Shown: in pieces, positions 18,897-27,883 of the stretch
Numbering within the stretch: position 1 is the first letter of the stretch
Layout: each line of letters starts with the position of its first letter
Source: Lentzea aerocolonigenes
GTDB taxonomy: Bacteria; Actinomycetota; Actinomycetes; Mycobacteriales; Pseudonocardiaceae
Direction of reading: 5' to 3'
NCBI RefSeq assembly: GCF_000974445.1
Contig: NZ_BBOJ01000003.1
Span: 62,001 to 126,000 of the forward strand
Length of the DNA stretch: 64,000 nt
Made by a program: the position numbers and the translations under genes
The notes under the pieces: generated by a model
Told to the model about the DNA's origin: nothing
What the model saw: the letters and a program-made list of their open reading frames with translations, nothing else
Databases searched by the model: none

Positions 18897-19954
18897 GGAC
18901 CGCGTTCACCGAGCTGGTCGGGGTGAGGCACCCGGTCGTCCAGACCGGCATGGGCTGGGTCGCCGGGCCACGCCTGGTGTCCGCGACCGCCGAGGCCGGA
19001 GGGCTCGGCATCCTCGCCTCCGCCACCATGACCTACTCCGAGCTCGAAGCCGCGATCAAGGAAACCCGAGCCCGCACGACACAGCCGTTCGGCGTGAACC
19101 TCCGAGCCGACGCCCACGACGCGCCCGAACGGATCGACCTGCTGATCCGCGAGCAGGTGAGGGTCGCTTCCTTCGCGCTGGCCCCGAAACCCGACATGAT
19201 CGCCAAGCTGAACGACGCCGGTGTCGTCGTGATCCCGTCGATCGGCGCGGCCAGGCACGCGGAGAAGGTCGCGAAGTGGGGCGCGCACGCGGTGATCGTC
19301 CAGGGCGGTGAGGGCGGTGGCCACACCGGTGGCGTGGCGACGACGTTGCTGCTCCCGAGCGTGCTGGACGCCGTCGACATCCCGGTCGTGGCGGCCGGCG
19401 GGTTCTTCGACGGACGGGGCCTCGCCGCCGCGCTCGCGTACGGCGCAGCCGGCATCGCGATGGGCACGAGGTTCCTGCTCACCCAGGAGAGCACCGTCCC
19501 GGACGCGGTGAAACAGGCTTACCTGCAACGGGATCTGAACGGCACGGTGGTGACCACCCGCGTCGACGGCCTGCCGCACCGGGTGCTGCGCAGTGATCTC
19601 GTCGAGCACCTCGAACGGTCGGGCAAGCTCAGCAGCCTCGTCCGCGCCGTCACGAACGCGGCCAGGTTCCGCGAGCACACCGGGCTGTCGTGGCGCGCGA
19701 TGATCCGCGAGGGCCTGGCCATGAAGCACGGCAAGGACCTCACGTGGTCGCAGGTGATCATGGCCGCGAACACGCCGATGTTGCTGCGCGCCGGGCTGGT
19801 CGAGGGCAGGACCGACGCGGGCGTGCTCGCGTCGGGTCAGGTCGCCGGTCTGCTCGGCGACCTGCCGACGTGCGAAGAGCTGATCAACGGCATCGTCACC
19901 GACGCCGAGAAGATCATCGCCAGAATGGGACAGAGTCTCAGAGACGTTCGATGA
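18893..19954 (+). CDS. ipdC: Flavin-dependent reductase IpdC (nitronate monooxygenase-like)
   Basis: The 353-residue TIM-barrel protein has the FMN-phosphate-binding pattern of the nitronate monooxygenase/enoyl-reductase superfamily: QTGMGWVAGPRLV near the start, QGGEGGGHTGG at about residue 140 and PVVAAGGFFDGRGLAAAL. IpdC acts on hydroxylated HIP-CoA-derived intermediates before ring opening. GTG 18893 overlaps the ipdB stop. It closes the echA20-ipdABC operon and its last 17 bases overlap the convergent fadA6. Confidence 0.9.
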   Translation: MRTAFTELVGVRHPVVQTGMGWVAGPRLVSATAEAGGLGILASATMTYSELEAAIKETRARTTQPFGVNLRADAHDAPERIDLLIREQVRVASFALAPKPDMIAKLNDAGVVVIPSIGAARHAEKVAKWGAHAVIVQGGEGGGHTGGVATTLLLPSVLDAVDIPVVAAGGFFDGRGLAAALAYGAAGIAMGTRFLLTQESTVPDAVKQAYLQRDLNGTVVTTRVDGLPHRVLRSDLVEHLERSGKLSSLVRAVTNAARFREHTGLSWRAMIREGLAMKHGKDLTWSQVIMAANTPMLLRAGLVEGRTDAGVLASGQVAGLLGDLPTCEELINGIVTDAEKIIARMGQSLRDVR

Positions 19955-21083
19955 TCGTCACGTTCGCCTGACCGCCGCCCTCGCACATGGTCTGCAACCC
20001 GTACCGGCCACCGGTCCGCTCCAGTTCGTGCAGCAACGTGGTGAACAGCTTCGTGCCGGTCGCGCCGATCGGGTGCCCCAGCGCCAAAGCGCCCCCGTTG
20101 ACGTTCACGCGCGCCAGATCCACCTTGAGCTCCTTGGCCCAGGCCAGCGCCACGGACGCGAACGCCTCGTTGATCTCGAACAGGTCGATGTCCGAGATCG
20201 ACATCCCGGCCCGTTCCAGCGCGTACTTCGTCGCGCGGATCGGCGCGGTCAGCATGTAGATCGGGTCGGAGCCGCGAGCGGAGATGTGGTGCACCCGAGC
20301 CCGCGGCGTCAGCTTGTGCTCGCGCACCGCCCGTTCCGACACGACCAGCACCGCCGAGGCACCGTCGGAGATCTGCGACGACAACGCCGCCGTCGTGCGC
20401 CCGCCGGGCCGCAACGGTTGCAGCGCCGCCATCTTCTCCGCACTGGTGTCCGGACGCGGGCACTCGTCGGCCGCGACACCGTTGACCGGCGCGATCTCGC
20501 GGTCGAACCGGCCCTCCTTGATGGCGGTGATCGCCCGCAGGTGGCTCTGCAGCGCGTACTCCTCCAGCTCGCGCCGCGACAGGTCCCACCGCACGGCGAT
20601 CAGGTCGGCCGCGCGGAACTGGTTGACCTCCTCGTCGCCGTACCGGTGCTGCCAGCCCTCACACCCCTCGAACGGGCTGCCCACCTGCGGCATGGCCGTC
20701 ATGGCCGATCCGATCGGCACCTGCGACATGTTCTGCACGCCGCCCGCGACGATCACGTCGGCCGTGCCGCTCATCACCGCCTGCGCCGCGAAGTGCAGCG
20801 CCTGCTGGCTCGACCCGCACTGCCGGTCGACGGTCACGCCCGGCACCTGCTCCGGGAAACCCGCGGCCAGCCACGAGGTCCGCGCGATGTCGCCCGCCTG
20901 CGGGCCGACCGTGTCGACGCAGCCGAAGATCACGTCGTCCACGTCCGTCGGGTCGACGTCGACGCGGTTGAGCAGCGCCGTGATCACGTGTGCGCCGAGA
21001 TCGGCGGGGTGCACGCGGCTGAGTTCGCCGCCGCGCCTGCCCGCCGGAGTCCGCACAGCCTCGATGATGTACGCCTCGGCCAC
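19938..21083 (-). CDS. fadA6: Steroid ring-degradation thiolase FadA6
   Basis: A 381-residue thiolase with nucleophile C89 in TVDRQCGSSQQA, the GHPIGATGTK histidine motif and the final catalytic cysteine in MCEGGGQAN. FadA6 is the KstR2-regulated thiolase that cleaves the open-chain keto-acyl-CoA formed after the last rings are broken. It is the last gene of the minus-strand operon fadE30-ipdF-kstR2-fadA6, starting at GTG 21083, 13 bp after kstR2. It differs clearly from FadA5 in sequence around the substrate loop. Confidence 0.91.
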   Translation of the reverse strand: MAEAYIIEAVRTPAGRRGGELSRVHPADLGAHVITALLNRVDVDPTDVDDVIFGCVDTVGPQAGDIARTSWLAAGFPEQVPGVTVDRQCGSSQQALHFAAQAVMSGTADVIVAGGVQNMSQVPIGSAMTAMPQVGSPFEGCEGWQHRYGDEEVNQFRAADLIAVRWDLSRRELEEYALQSHLRAITAIKEGRFDREIAPVNGVAADECPRPDTSAEKMAALQPLRPGGRTTAALSSQISDGASAVLVVSERAVREHKLTPRARVHHISARGSDPIYMLTAPIRATKYALERAGMSISDIDLFEINEAFASVALAWAKELKVDLARVNVNGGALALGHPIGATGTKLFTTLLHELERTGGRYGLQTMCEGGGQANVTIIERL

Positions 21084-21096
21084 GAGGGCCCTCCTT

Positions 21097-21693
21097 CTAC
21101 GTCTTCGAGTTCGTCCGGCGTCCCGTGGCGATGCCGTCGAGCAGGATTGCGAGGTACTGGTCGGCGACCGCGTCCGGGGACAGGCCGCCGTCCGGCCGGT
21201 ACCACCGCACGGCCACCCACACCGTGTCGCGGATGAACCGGTAGGCGAGATCCACGTCGAGATCGGCGCGGAACACTCCCGCGCCCATGCCGTCCTCCAG
21301 CAGCACCGTCCAGAGCTTGCGGAACTCCACGTTGCGGTCGTCGAGGTAGGAGAACCGCTCCAGCGGCATGAGGTGCTTGGACTCGTTCTGGTAGATCGCG
21401 ACCTCGGCGTGCCGGGTGTCGATCGCCTCGAACGACGCCACGACCAGCGCTTTCAGCGTCTGCTTCGGCCCGAGGCCGGCGTCGACGATCTCGGCGTACC
21501 GCGTGAACAGCTCGTCGAGGAAGCCCCGCAGGATCTCGTCCACCATCGACTCCTTCGAGTCGAAGTGGTGGTAGAGACTGCCGGACAGGATGCCCGCCGC
21601 GTCCGCGATGTCGCGTACGGTCGTCTGCCCGTACCCGCGTTCGGCGAACATCTTCGCCGCCAACGCGAGCAGCTCCGCCCTTCGGTTGCTCAC
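21097..21693 (-). CDS. kstR2: TetR-family repressor KstR2
   Basis: From GTG 21693 (with AGGAAGGA eight bases upstream) the protein is 198 residues, matching the recalled size of KstR2. The helix-turn-helix reads TTVRDIADAAGILSGSLYHHF, and the ligand domain contains FSYLDDRN and the VRWYRPDGG segment near the C-terminus, both as I remember for Rv3557c. KstR2 represses the HIP pathway genes and is released by HIP-CoA. An upstream ATG at 21711 overlapping the ipdF stop is an alternative without a ribosome site. Being inside the fadE30 operon makes it self-regulated. Confidence 0.93.
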   Translation of the reverse strand: MSNRRAELLALAAKMFAERGYGQTTVRDIADAAGILSGSLYHHFDSKESMVDEILRGFLDELFTRYAEIVDAGLGPKQTLKALVVASFEAIDTRHAEVAIYQNESKHLMPLERFSYLDDRNVEFRKLWTVLLEDGMGAGVFRADLDVDLAYRFIRDTVWVAVRWYRPDGGLSPDAVADQYLAILLDGIATGRRTNSKT

Positions 21694-21707
21694 CGGTCGT
21701 TCCTTCC

Positions 21708-22466
21708 TCATGGGTGCTGACTGCTCACCGAGACGACCTCACCCGTCAGGTACGACGAGTAGTCGCTCGCGAGGAACACGATCACATTCGCGACCTCCCA
21801 GGGCTCGGCGGCGCGCCCGAAAGCCTCACGGGACGCCAGCTCCGTCAGCAGCTCCTCACTGGTGACCTTGGCGAGGAACGGGTGCGCAGCCAAGCTCGGG
21901 GCGACCGCGTTCACCCGGATGCCGTGCTCGGCGACGTCCATCGCGGCACACCTGGTCAGCGCCATCACGCCCGCTTTCGCTGCCGCGTAATGGGCTTGAC
22001 CCTTCTGAGCGCGCCAGCCGATCACACTCGAGTTGTTGACGACGACACCGCTTCGTTGGACGACCATTTGGCGCAGCGCGGCCCTGGTGCAGCGGAAAGT
22101 GCCGTTGAGCGTGACGTCCAGGACCCGCGACCACTCGTCGTCGGCCATCTCCAGCACGGACTTCTCGCCACCGAGGCCCGCGTTGTTGACCATCACGTCG
22201 ATCCGGCCGAACCGTTCGACCGTCTCGTCGACCAGCGCCTGCACCTGCTGCTCGTTCGTGACGTCGCACGGGATCGCGTGGTCGGAGCCCAACGCTTCGT
22301 GGGTCTCCTTCAGCCGGCGTTCGTGCCAGTCGCTGATGATCACCGTGGCGCCTTCTTCGAGGCACCTCTTCGCGGTCGCCGAGCCGATGCCGGTGCCCGC
22401 CGCCGCGGTCACGACGACGACCTTGTCCTTGAGCAGGTCGTGTCCGCTCACCTGTGTTTGTTTCAT
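21708..22466 (-). CDS. ipdF: 5-OH-HIP-CoA oxidoreductase IpdF (SDR)
   Basis: This 252-residue SDR has an unusual cofactor loop, VTAAAGTGIGSATAKR, in place of the ordinary TGxxxGIG, the same variant I recall in Rv3559c. NNAG, the NNSSV serine and YAAAK catalytic residues are present. IpdF oxidises the 5-hydroxy group of HIP-CoA during ring C/D degradation. It lies between fadE30 and kstR2 with 4-bp overlaps, as expected for an operon. Confidence 0.9.
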   Translation of the reverse strand: MKQTQVSGHDLLKDKVVVVTAAAGTGIGSATAKRCLEEGATVIISDWHERRLKETHEALGSDHAIPCDVTNEQQVQALVDETVERFGRIDVMVNNAGLGGEKSVLEMADDEWSRVLDVTLNGTFRCTRAALRQMVVQRSGVVVNNSSVIGWRAQKGQAHYAAAKAGVMALTRCAAMDVAEHGIRVNAVAPSLAAHPFLAKVTSEELLTELASREAFGRAAEPWEVANVIVFLASDYSSYLTGEVVSVSSQHP

Positions 22467-23536
22467 CTGGGCAGCCCCAGGATCCGGTGGGCGATGATCT
22501 CACGCTGGATCTCGTCCGAGCCGCCGTAGATCGTCTCGGCTCTGCTGAACAGGAACATCCGCTGCCACTCGTTGCCGTCGATCATCGACTCCGGTCCCAG
22601 TGCGTCCATGGCGAGCTCGCCCAGCCTGCGGTGCCAACCCGACCAGAAGAGCTTCAGCACGGACGCCTCCGGGCCGGGTTCGTCGTTCAGGGTTCTCAAC
22701 GTGTGTGAGCGCATGACGTGCAGTTCGAGCCACGCCCTGGTGAGGCGTTCGTCGTCGGGTGCCTGCGCCATGATCGCGTCGAGCTGGCGGCGGAAGCTCA
22801 CCTGGTGGCCGAGCATCGCGGTGCCGCGCTCGAAGCCGAGCGTGGCCATGGCGATCTTCCAGCCCTCGCCCGGCTGCCCGACGACGTTCTCCTTCGCGGT
22901 CACCGCGTTGTCGAAGAAGACCTCGTTGAACTCGGACGTGCCGGTGAGCTGGCGGATCGGCCGCACCTCGACGCCCGGCTGGTCCATGGGCACGAGCAGG
23001 TACGAGAGGCCCTGGTGCCGCTTCGAACCCGGTTCGGTGCGGCACAGGACGAAGATCCAGTCCGAGTAGTGCGCGTTCGACGTCCAGATCTTCTGCCCGT
23101 TGATCACCCACCGGTCGCCTTCGAGGGTGGCCCTCGTCTGGACCGAGGCGAGGTCGGAACCGGCGTTCGGTTCGGAGTAGCCCTGGCACCACAGCTCGTC
23201 GAGGCTTTTGATCCTGGGAAGGAAGCGTTCCTTCTGCTCCGGCGTGCCGAACGCGATGAGCGTCGGACCGAGCAGTCCCTCCCCCACGATGTCGACCTTC
23301 GCGGGCGCGTCGGCCTCGGCGTACTCCTCGTGGAAGATCACCTGCTCCTCGACGCTGCGCTCGCCGGGCCAGCCGAGGCACGTCCACCCGTGCGCCGCCA
23401 GGTGCCGGTGCCACCGCAGCCGGCCCTCGAACGCCTCGTGCTCGCGGCCGGGTCCACCCAGGCCGCGCAGCTCAGCGAACTCACCGACGAGGTTGGCGGA
23501 CAACCATTCCCGCACCTCGCGCCGGAAGGACTCCAT
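22463..23536 (-). CDS. fadE30: HIP-CoA dehydrogenase FadE30 (acyl-CoA dehydrogenase)
   Basis: A 357-residue acyl-CoA dehydrogenase with the flavin and substrate segments YSEPNAGSDLASVQTRA, KIWTSNAHYSDW and the C-terminal YGGSDEIQREIIAHRILGLPR. FadE30 performs the first dehydrogenation of HIP-CoA after FadD3 activates HIP. It is divergent from fadD3 and a consensus KstR2 box lies between them, identical in layout to Rv3560c/Rv3561. The ATG at 23536 has a TAGAGT about 7 bases upstream, suggesting a leaderless or near-leaderless message. Confidence 0.91.
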   Translation of the reverse strand: MESFRREVREWLSANLVGEFAELRGLGGPGREHEAFEGRLRWHRHLAAHGWTCLGWPGERSVEEQVIFHEEYAEADAPAKVDIVGEGLLGPTLIAFGTPEQKERFLPRIKSLDELWCQGYSEPNAGSDLASVQTRATLEGDRWVINGQKIWTSNAHYSDWIFVLCRTEPGSKRHQGLSYLLVPMDQPGVEVRPIRQLTGTSEFNEVFFDNAVTAKENVVGQPGEGWKIAMATLGFERGTAMLGHQVSFRRQLDAIMAQAPDDERLTRAWLELHVMRSHTLRTLNDEPGPEASVLKLFWSGWHRRLGELAMDALGPESMIDGNEWQRMFLFSRAETIYGGSDEIQREIIAHRILGLPR

Positions 23537-23553
23537 GCGCCATACTCTAACCT

Positions 23554-23567
23554 ACCAAGCACTTGCT
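23554..23567. promoter_or_regulatory. KstR2 operator, fadE30/fadD3 divergent promoter
   Basis: ACCAAGCACTTGCT matches the known KstR2 box AnCAAGnnCTTGnT at all fixed positions. It lies 18 bases before fadE30 and 12 before fadD3, so one bound repressor could block both. Confidence 0.85.
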
Positions 23568-23578
23568 TTGGAGGGCCC

Positions 23579-25069
23579 GTGGAGGCTTCTGTCGCCGTAG
23601 ATCCAAGCAGGCAAACGGTTTCAGCCGTGCTCGACCGCGCTGCTGCTTCGTACATCGACGCGGAGGCGTTGGTGGACGGGGAGGTTCGCCTCACCTGGCC
23701 GGCGCTGCACGCGTCCGTGCTGAACGCGGCCCGCGCGCTGATCGGCATGGGCGTGCGGCCGGGCGACCGGGTGGCGTTGTGCGCGCCGAACTCGCACCAC
23801 TGGGTGATCGCGGCCCTCGGGGCGTTGCACGCGGGCGCGGCCCTGGTGCCGATCAACACCAGGTTCACCGCCACCGAGACGCTCGACGTGCTGCGGCGCA
23901 GTGCCGCGCGCGCGTTGATCGTGGCAGCCGAGTTCCTCGGTCGAGACCGGCTGGCCGAACTCCGCGCGTTGTCCCCGGACCTGCCTCCGGTCCTCGTCCG
24001 GCTGCCGACCGAGTGGGTCGCTCCCGACGTCGATCTGCCCGACGTGGTGCCGGATCAGCTCTGCGACGTGATGTACACGTCCGGCACGACCGGGCGCAGC
24101 AAGGGAGCGATGAGCGCGCACCGGCAGTCGCTCGGGGTGGCCGCGGCGTGGGCGGAGTGCGGTGAGCTGACGTCCGCCGACCGGTACCTGGTCGTCAACC
24201 CGTTCTTCCACACGTTCGGCTACAAGGCGGGGATTCTGGCCTGTCTGCTGACCGGCGCGACGATCGTGCCCCAGCCGGTGTTCGACGTCGTCGAGACCAT
24301 GCGGCTGATCGAACGGGAGCGCATCACCGTGCTGCCCGGCCCGCCGACGATCTTCCAGACGTTGCTCGACCACCCCGAGCGCGGCTCGTTCGACCTGTCG
24401 AGCCTGCGGCTGGCGGTGACCGGCGCGGCGGTGGTGCCGGTGGCGATGATCGAGCGGATGCAGTCCGAGATGTCGCTGACCGTGCTCACCGCCTACGGAC
24501 TGACCGAGGCCGTCGTCGCCACCATGTGCCGTCCCGGCGACTCGCCGGAGACCGTCGCGCACACGTGCGGGCGACCGCTGGCGGACTTCGAGCTCCGGCT
24601 GGGCGAGCAGGACGAGGTGCTGCTGCGCGGCCCGAACGTGATGCTCGGCTACCTCGACGACCCGGACGCCACCGCGGCTGCTGTCGACGCGGACGGCTGG
24701 CTGCACACCGGGGACGTCGGACGCGTGGACGAGCGCGGCTACCTCTCGATCACCGACCGGCTCAAGGACATGTACATCTGCGGCGGTTTCAACGTCTACC
24801 CGGCCGAGATCGAACAGGCTCTGGCGCGGCTGCCGGGAGTCGCGGAGTCCGCGGTGGTCGGGATGACCGACGCACGACTCGGCGAGGTCGGCGTCGCGCA
24901 CGTCGTGACGTTGCCGGGTTTCTCGCTGACCGAGGACCAGGTCATCGAGTTCTGCCGGGAGCGGCTGGCGAACTACAAGGTCCCGCGCGCGGTCCAGTTC
25001 CACCCCGTGCTCCCCCGCAACGCCGGCGGCAAGGTCCTCAAACACCAACTGCGCAAGGAGAACGCGTGA
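23579..25069 (+). CDS. fadD3: HIP-CoA synthetase FadD3
   Basis: The 496-residue ANL ligase starts at GTG 23579, six bases after GGAGG; a much longer open frame upstream is antisense to fadE30 and was discarded. Motifs: YTSGTTGRSKGAM for ATP phosphate binding, AYGLTEA, TGDVGRVDERGY, and the C-terminal catalytic lysine in NAGGKVLKHQL. FadD3 ligates CoA to HIP, the propionate carrying rings C and D, and so creates the KstR2 inducer. Neighbouring fadE30 and kstR2 and the consensus operator confirm the identity. Confidence 0.92.
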   Translation: MEASVAVDPSRQTVSAVLDRAAASYIDAEALVDGEVRLTWPALHASVLNAARALIGMGVRPGDRVALCAPNSHHWVIAALGALHAGAALVPINTRFTATETLDVLRRSAARALIVAAEFLGRDRLAELRALSPDLPPVLVRLPTEWVAPDVDLPDVVPDQLCDVMYTSGTTGRSKGAMSAHRQSLGVAAAWAECGELTSADRYLVVNPFFHTFGYKAGILACLLTGATIVPQPVFDVVETMRLIERERITVLPGPPTIFQTLLDHPERGSFDLSSLRLAVTGAAVVPVAMIERMQSEMSLTVLTAYGLTEAVVATMCRPGDSPETVAHTCGRPLADFELRLGEQDEVLLRGPNVMLGYLDDPDATAAAVDADGWLHTGDVGRVDERGYLSITDRLKDMYICGGFNVYPAEIEQALARLPGVAESAVVGMTDARLGEVGVAHVVTLPGFSLTEDQVIEFCRERLANYKVPRAVQFHPVLPRNAGGKVLKHQLRKENA

Positions 25070-25896
25070 CAGTGGAGTATGAGCGGCGGGACGCGGTCGC
25101 CGTCGTGACCATGAACCGCCCGGAGTACCGCAACGCGCAGAACTCGGCGATGACCTACGCGTTGGACGAGGCCTTCACCCGCGCGGTCGACGACCCCGAG
25201 GTCAAGGTGATCGTCCTGGCCGGTGCCGGCGACCACTTCTCCGCGGGTCACGACATCGGTTCACCCGGCCGCGACGTCGACATCTCGTTCGAGCGCAAGG
25301 CCGTGATGTGGTGGGACCACGTCGGCCGTGAGGGTGGCGATCTCCGGTTCGCCCGCGAGATGGAGGTCTACCTCGGCATGTGCCGGCGGTGGCGGGAGAT
25401 CCCGAAGCCCGTGATCGCGATGGTGCAGGGCGCGTGCGTGGCGGGCGGGCTGATGCTGGCCTGGGTGTGCGACCTGATCGTGGCCTCCGAGGACGCGTTC
25501 TTCGCCGATCCCGTGGTGCGCATGGGAATTCCGGGCGTCGAGTACTTCGCCCACCCGTGGGTGCTCGGCCCACGCGCCGCGAAGGAGGTGCTGTTCACCG
25601 GCGACCGGTTCTCCGCCCAGCGCGCCTACGAGTGGGGCATGGTCTCGCGCGTGGTGCCGCGTGCGTCGTTGGAGAGCAGTGTCTTCGAGCTGGCGGGACG
25701 GATTTCCGCAATGCCGCAGTTCGGGTTGGCGTTGGCCAAGAAGGCGGTGAACCAGTCCGAGGACCTGATGGGCCTGCGAGCCGGGATGGACTCGGTGTTC
25801 GGGCTGCACCACTTCGCGCACGCGCACAACGCCGAGGTCAGCCCGGACGCGTTGGCGGGCATGGACGCCCGTGCGATGAAGAAGGCCTCCGGCTGA
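25066..25896 (+). CDS. Enoyl-CoA hydratase/isomerase, KstR2-region
   Basis: A 276-residue crotonase-fold protein starting at GTG 25066 (GTGA overlap with fadD3). It has the oxyanion-hole segments AGDHFSAGHDIGSP and VQGACVAGGLMLAW and a central MGIPGVEYFAHPW loop. It is inserted between fadD3 and the fadE31-like gene, where M. tuberculosis has no hydratase as I recall, although actinomycete HIP clusters often carry additional ech genes. Hydration of an unsaturated ring C/D intermediate is likely; the exact step is not known. Confidence 0.82.
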   Translation: MTVEYERRDAVAVVTMNRPEYRNAQNSAMTYALDEAFTRAVDDPEVKVIVLAGAGDHFSAGHDIGSPGRDVDISFERKAVMWWDHVGREGGDLRFAREMEVYLGMCRRWREIPKPVIAMVQGACVAGGLMLAWVCDLIVASEDAFFADPVVRMGIPGVEYFAHPWVLGPRAAKEVLFTGDRFSAQRAYEWGMVSRVVPRASLESSVFELAGRISAMPQFGLALAKKAVNQSEDLMGLRAGMDSVFGLHHFAHAHNAEVSPDALAGMDARAMKKASG

Positions 25897-26987
25897 TGGA
25901 CCTCTCGCTGGACGCCGCGACGATCGAGTTCCAGGCGGAGGTGCGCTCGTGGCTCGCGACGCACGTTCGTCCTCTGTCCTCGATGGACACTCCTGACGGT
26001 TTCGAGGAGCACCGCGCGTGGGAACGACAGCTCGCTTCAGCGCGCCTGTCGGTGGTCTCGTGGCCCGCTGAGTTCGGTGGCCGTGAGGCTTCGCTGTTGC
26101 AGTGGCTGGTGTTCGAGGAGGAGTACCACGCGGCGGGCGCGCCGGGCCGCGTCTCGCAGAACGGCATCTTCCTGCTGGCACCGACGTTGTTCGCTTTTGG
26201 CACCGACGAGCAACGTGCGCGGATCCTGCCCGCGATGGCGCGCGCCGACGAGGTGTGGGCACAGGCCTGGTCGGAACCGGAGGCGGGGTCGGACCTGGCG
26301 TCGTTGCGCAGCACCGCGGTCCGGTGCGACGGCGGGTGGCTGCTGCGCGGCCAGAAGACCTGGAGCTCGCGGGCGGCGTTCGCGGACCGGGCGTTCGGCC
26401 TGTTCCGCACCGGCCCCGGCGAACGCCACCGCGGCCTGACCTACCTGCTGTTCGACCTGCGCGCTGAGGGCGTTTCCGTGCGCCCAATCGCTCAGCTCGA
26501 CGGCGAACCGGGGTTCGCCGAGATCTTCCTGGACGACGTGTTCGTGCCTGATCACGACGTCGTGGGTGCCGTCGGCGACGGCTGGCGCGTGGCGATGAGC
26601 ACGGCGGGCAACGAACGTGGCCTGACCTTGCGCAGCCCGGGCCGGTTTCTCGCGGCTGCCGGGCGACTGGTCGAGCTGTACCGGAAGAACCCGGACCCGG
26701 CACTGCGCGACCGGGTCGTGGACGCGTGGATCGGGGCCCAGGCGTACCGGCTGCACACGTTCGGTGCGTTGAGCAGTCCCCCGTCGGGACCTGCCGCCAG
26801 CGTGACGAAGGTGTTCTGGTCGGAGCTGGACGTGGCGCTGCACGAAACGGCGCTCGACCTGCTCGGCGAGGCAGCGCCGGGGTGGCGCGACGGGTGGTTG
26901 TTCTCGCTGGCCGGGCCGATCTACGCCGGGACCAACGAGATCCAGCGCAACGTGATCGCCGAGCGGATTCTGGGGTTGCCGCGATGA
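25896..26987 (+). CDS. Acyl-CoA dehydrogenase, FadE31-like
   Basis: From ATG 25896 (TGATG overlap with the hydratase) the protein has 363 residues. It shows the full-length FadE pattern: WSEPEAGSDLASLRSTA, KTWSSRAAFADRAF and a C-terminal YAGTNEIQRNVIAERILGLPR. It is the first of three consecutive FadE genes, like fadE31-32-33 in mycobacteria. Several steroid FadE enzymes are obligate heteromers of a catalytic and a non-catalytic partner; this gene has the FAD- and CoA-binding features expected of the catalytic member. Confidence 0.85.
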   Translation: MDLSLDAATIEFQAEVRSWLATHVRPLSSMDTPDGFEEHRAWERQLASARLSVVSWPAEFGGREASLLQWLVFEEEYHAAGAPGRVSQNGIFLLAPTLFAFGTDEQRARILPAMARADEVWAQAWSEPEAGSDLASLRSTAVRCDGGWLLRGQKTWSSRAAFADRAFGLFRTGPGERHRGLTYLLFDLRAEGVSVRPIAQLDGEPGFAEIFLDDVFVPDHDVVGAVGDGWRVAMSTAGNERGLTLRSPGRFLAAAGRLVELYRKNPDPALRDRVVDAWIGAQAYRLHTFGALSSPPSGPAASVTKVFWSELDVALHETALDLLGEAAPGWRDGWLFSLAGPIYAGTNEIQRNVIAERILGLPR

Positions 26988-27883
26988 ACTTCACGCTGTC
27001 GGAGGAGCAGACGGATCTTGCCGGGGTGCTGCACGGGTTCTTCGCTGCCGGGCGGCGGGACTTGGCCTCGGTCGTCGACGAGGTCACCGATCCGGTGGAC
27101 CTGGTGGTGGTGTTCGAGGAGGTGGGGCATCACGCGGTGGCCGGGCCGCTCATCGAGACGTTGGCCGTGGTGCCGGCGCTGGTGGGAGGGCTCGGCGGCG
27201 GGGCTGGGCTCGGCAGCGGGGCTGAGCACGGCAGCGGGGCTGGGCTTGGCGGCGGCGCTGGGGCTGGGGCTGGGGCTGGAAGCAAAGCCGGTACCTGGTC
27301 CGTCGCGTTCCCTCCTGTCGTCCCCCACGCCGTCGAAGCCGACCACTACCTCCTCGTCGAAGGCGACACCCTCCGCGAAGCCTCCCCCGCCACCGAACTG
27401 TCCTCCGTGGACCCCACTCGGCGCCTCTTCGAACTCACCGCCGGCCCGGTCATCGCCACCGAAGTGCCCACCCACGCCTTCGACCTCGGTGTCCTGATGT
27501 GCGCGGCCCAGCTCCTGGGCCTCGGCCGCGCCATGCTCGAGATGACCACCGCCCACGTCCTGGCCCGCACCCAGTTCGGCAAGCCGATCGGCGGGTTCCA
27601 GGCGGTCAAGCACCACCTCGCGAACGTCCTGATAGGCCTGGAACTGGCCCGCCCTCTGGTGCACGGCGCCGCGGTCACCACGACCACCCGTGACGTCTCG
27701 GCCGCCAAGGTCGCCACCTCCGACGCGGCCTGGAACGCGGCCCGCATCGCCCTTCAGCTGCACGGCGCGATCGGTTACACCGCCGAGCACGAGTTGAGCC
27801 GGTTCCTGTTGCAGACCCGTGCGCTGCGCACCGCGTGGGGTAGCCCGTCCCTGCATCGAGCGCGCGTGCTGGAGGCGTTGTGA
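26984..27883 (+). CDS. Acyl-CoA dehydrogenase, FadE32-like, with Gly-Ala insertion
   Basis: A 299-residue, short acyl-CoA dehydrogenase-like protein. The C-terminal half is normal, with RTQFGKPIGGFQAVKHHLAN and LQLHGAIGYTAEHELSR. The N-terminal half is shortened and contains a glycine/alanine-rich run at residues 67-102 encoded by a GC-rich direct-repeat tract (27183-27290), not seen in the FadE family as I know it. It likely forms a heteromer with the FadE31- or FadE33-like neighbour. ATG 26984 overlaps the previous stop by 4 bp. Confidence 0.82.
   Translation: MNFTLSEEQTDLAGVLHGFFAAGRRDLASVVDEVTDPVDLVVVFEEVGHHAVAGPLIETLAVVPALVGGLGGGAGLGSGAEHGSGAGLGGGAGAGAGAGSKAGTWSVAFPPVVPHAVEADHYLLVEGDTLREASPATELSSVDPTRRLFELTAGPVIATEVPTHAFDLGVLMCAAQLLGLGRAMLEMTTAHVLARTQFGKPIGGFQAVKHHLANVLIGLELARPLVHGAAVTTTTRDVSAAKVATSDAAWNAARIALQLHGAIGYTAEHELSRFLLQTRALRTAWGSPSLHRARVLEAL
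27183..27290 (+). repeat. GC-rich direct-repeat tract coding Gly-Ala linker
   Basis: Within the FadE32-like gene, GGCAGCGGGGCTG-type units recur with single-base changes and the tract ends in four consecutive GGGGCT copies. It stays in frame and encodes a run of Gly, Ala, Ser and Leu at residues 67-102. Replication-slippage expansion is the likely origin (inference). Confidence 0.8.

Noticed and set aside
22718..23578. Long upstream extension of fadD3
   Set aside because: The extension is antisense to fadE30; GTG 23579 has a ribosome site and the family N-terminus.
27183..27290. CRISPR or tandem-repeat array
   Set aside because: Repeats are short, degenerate and in frame within a coding gene, with no unique spacers of uniform length.
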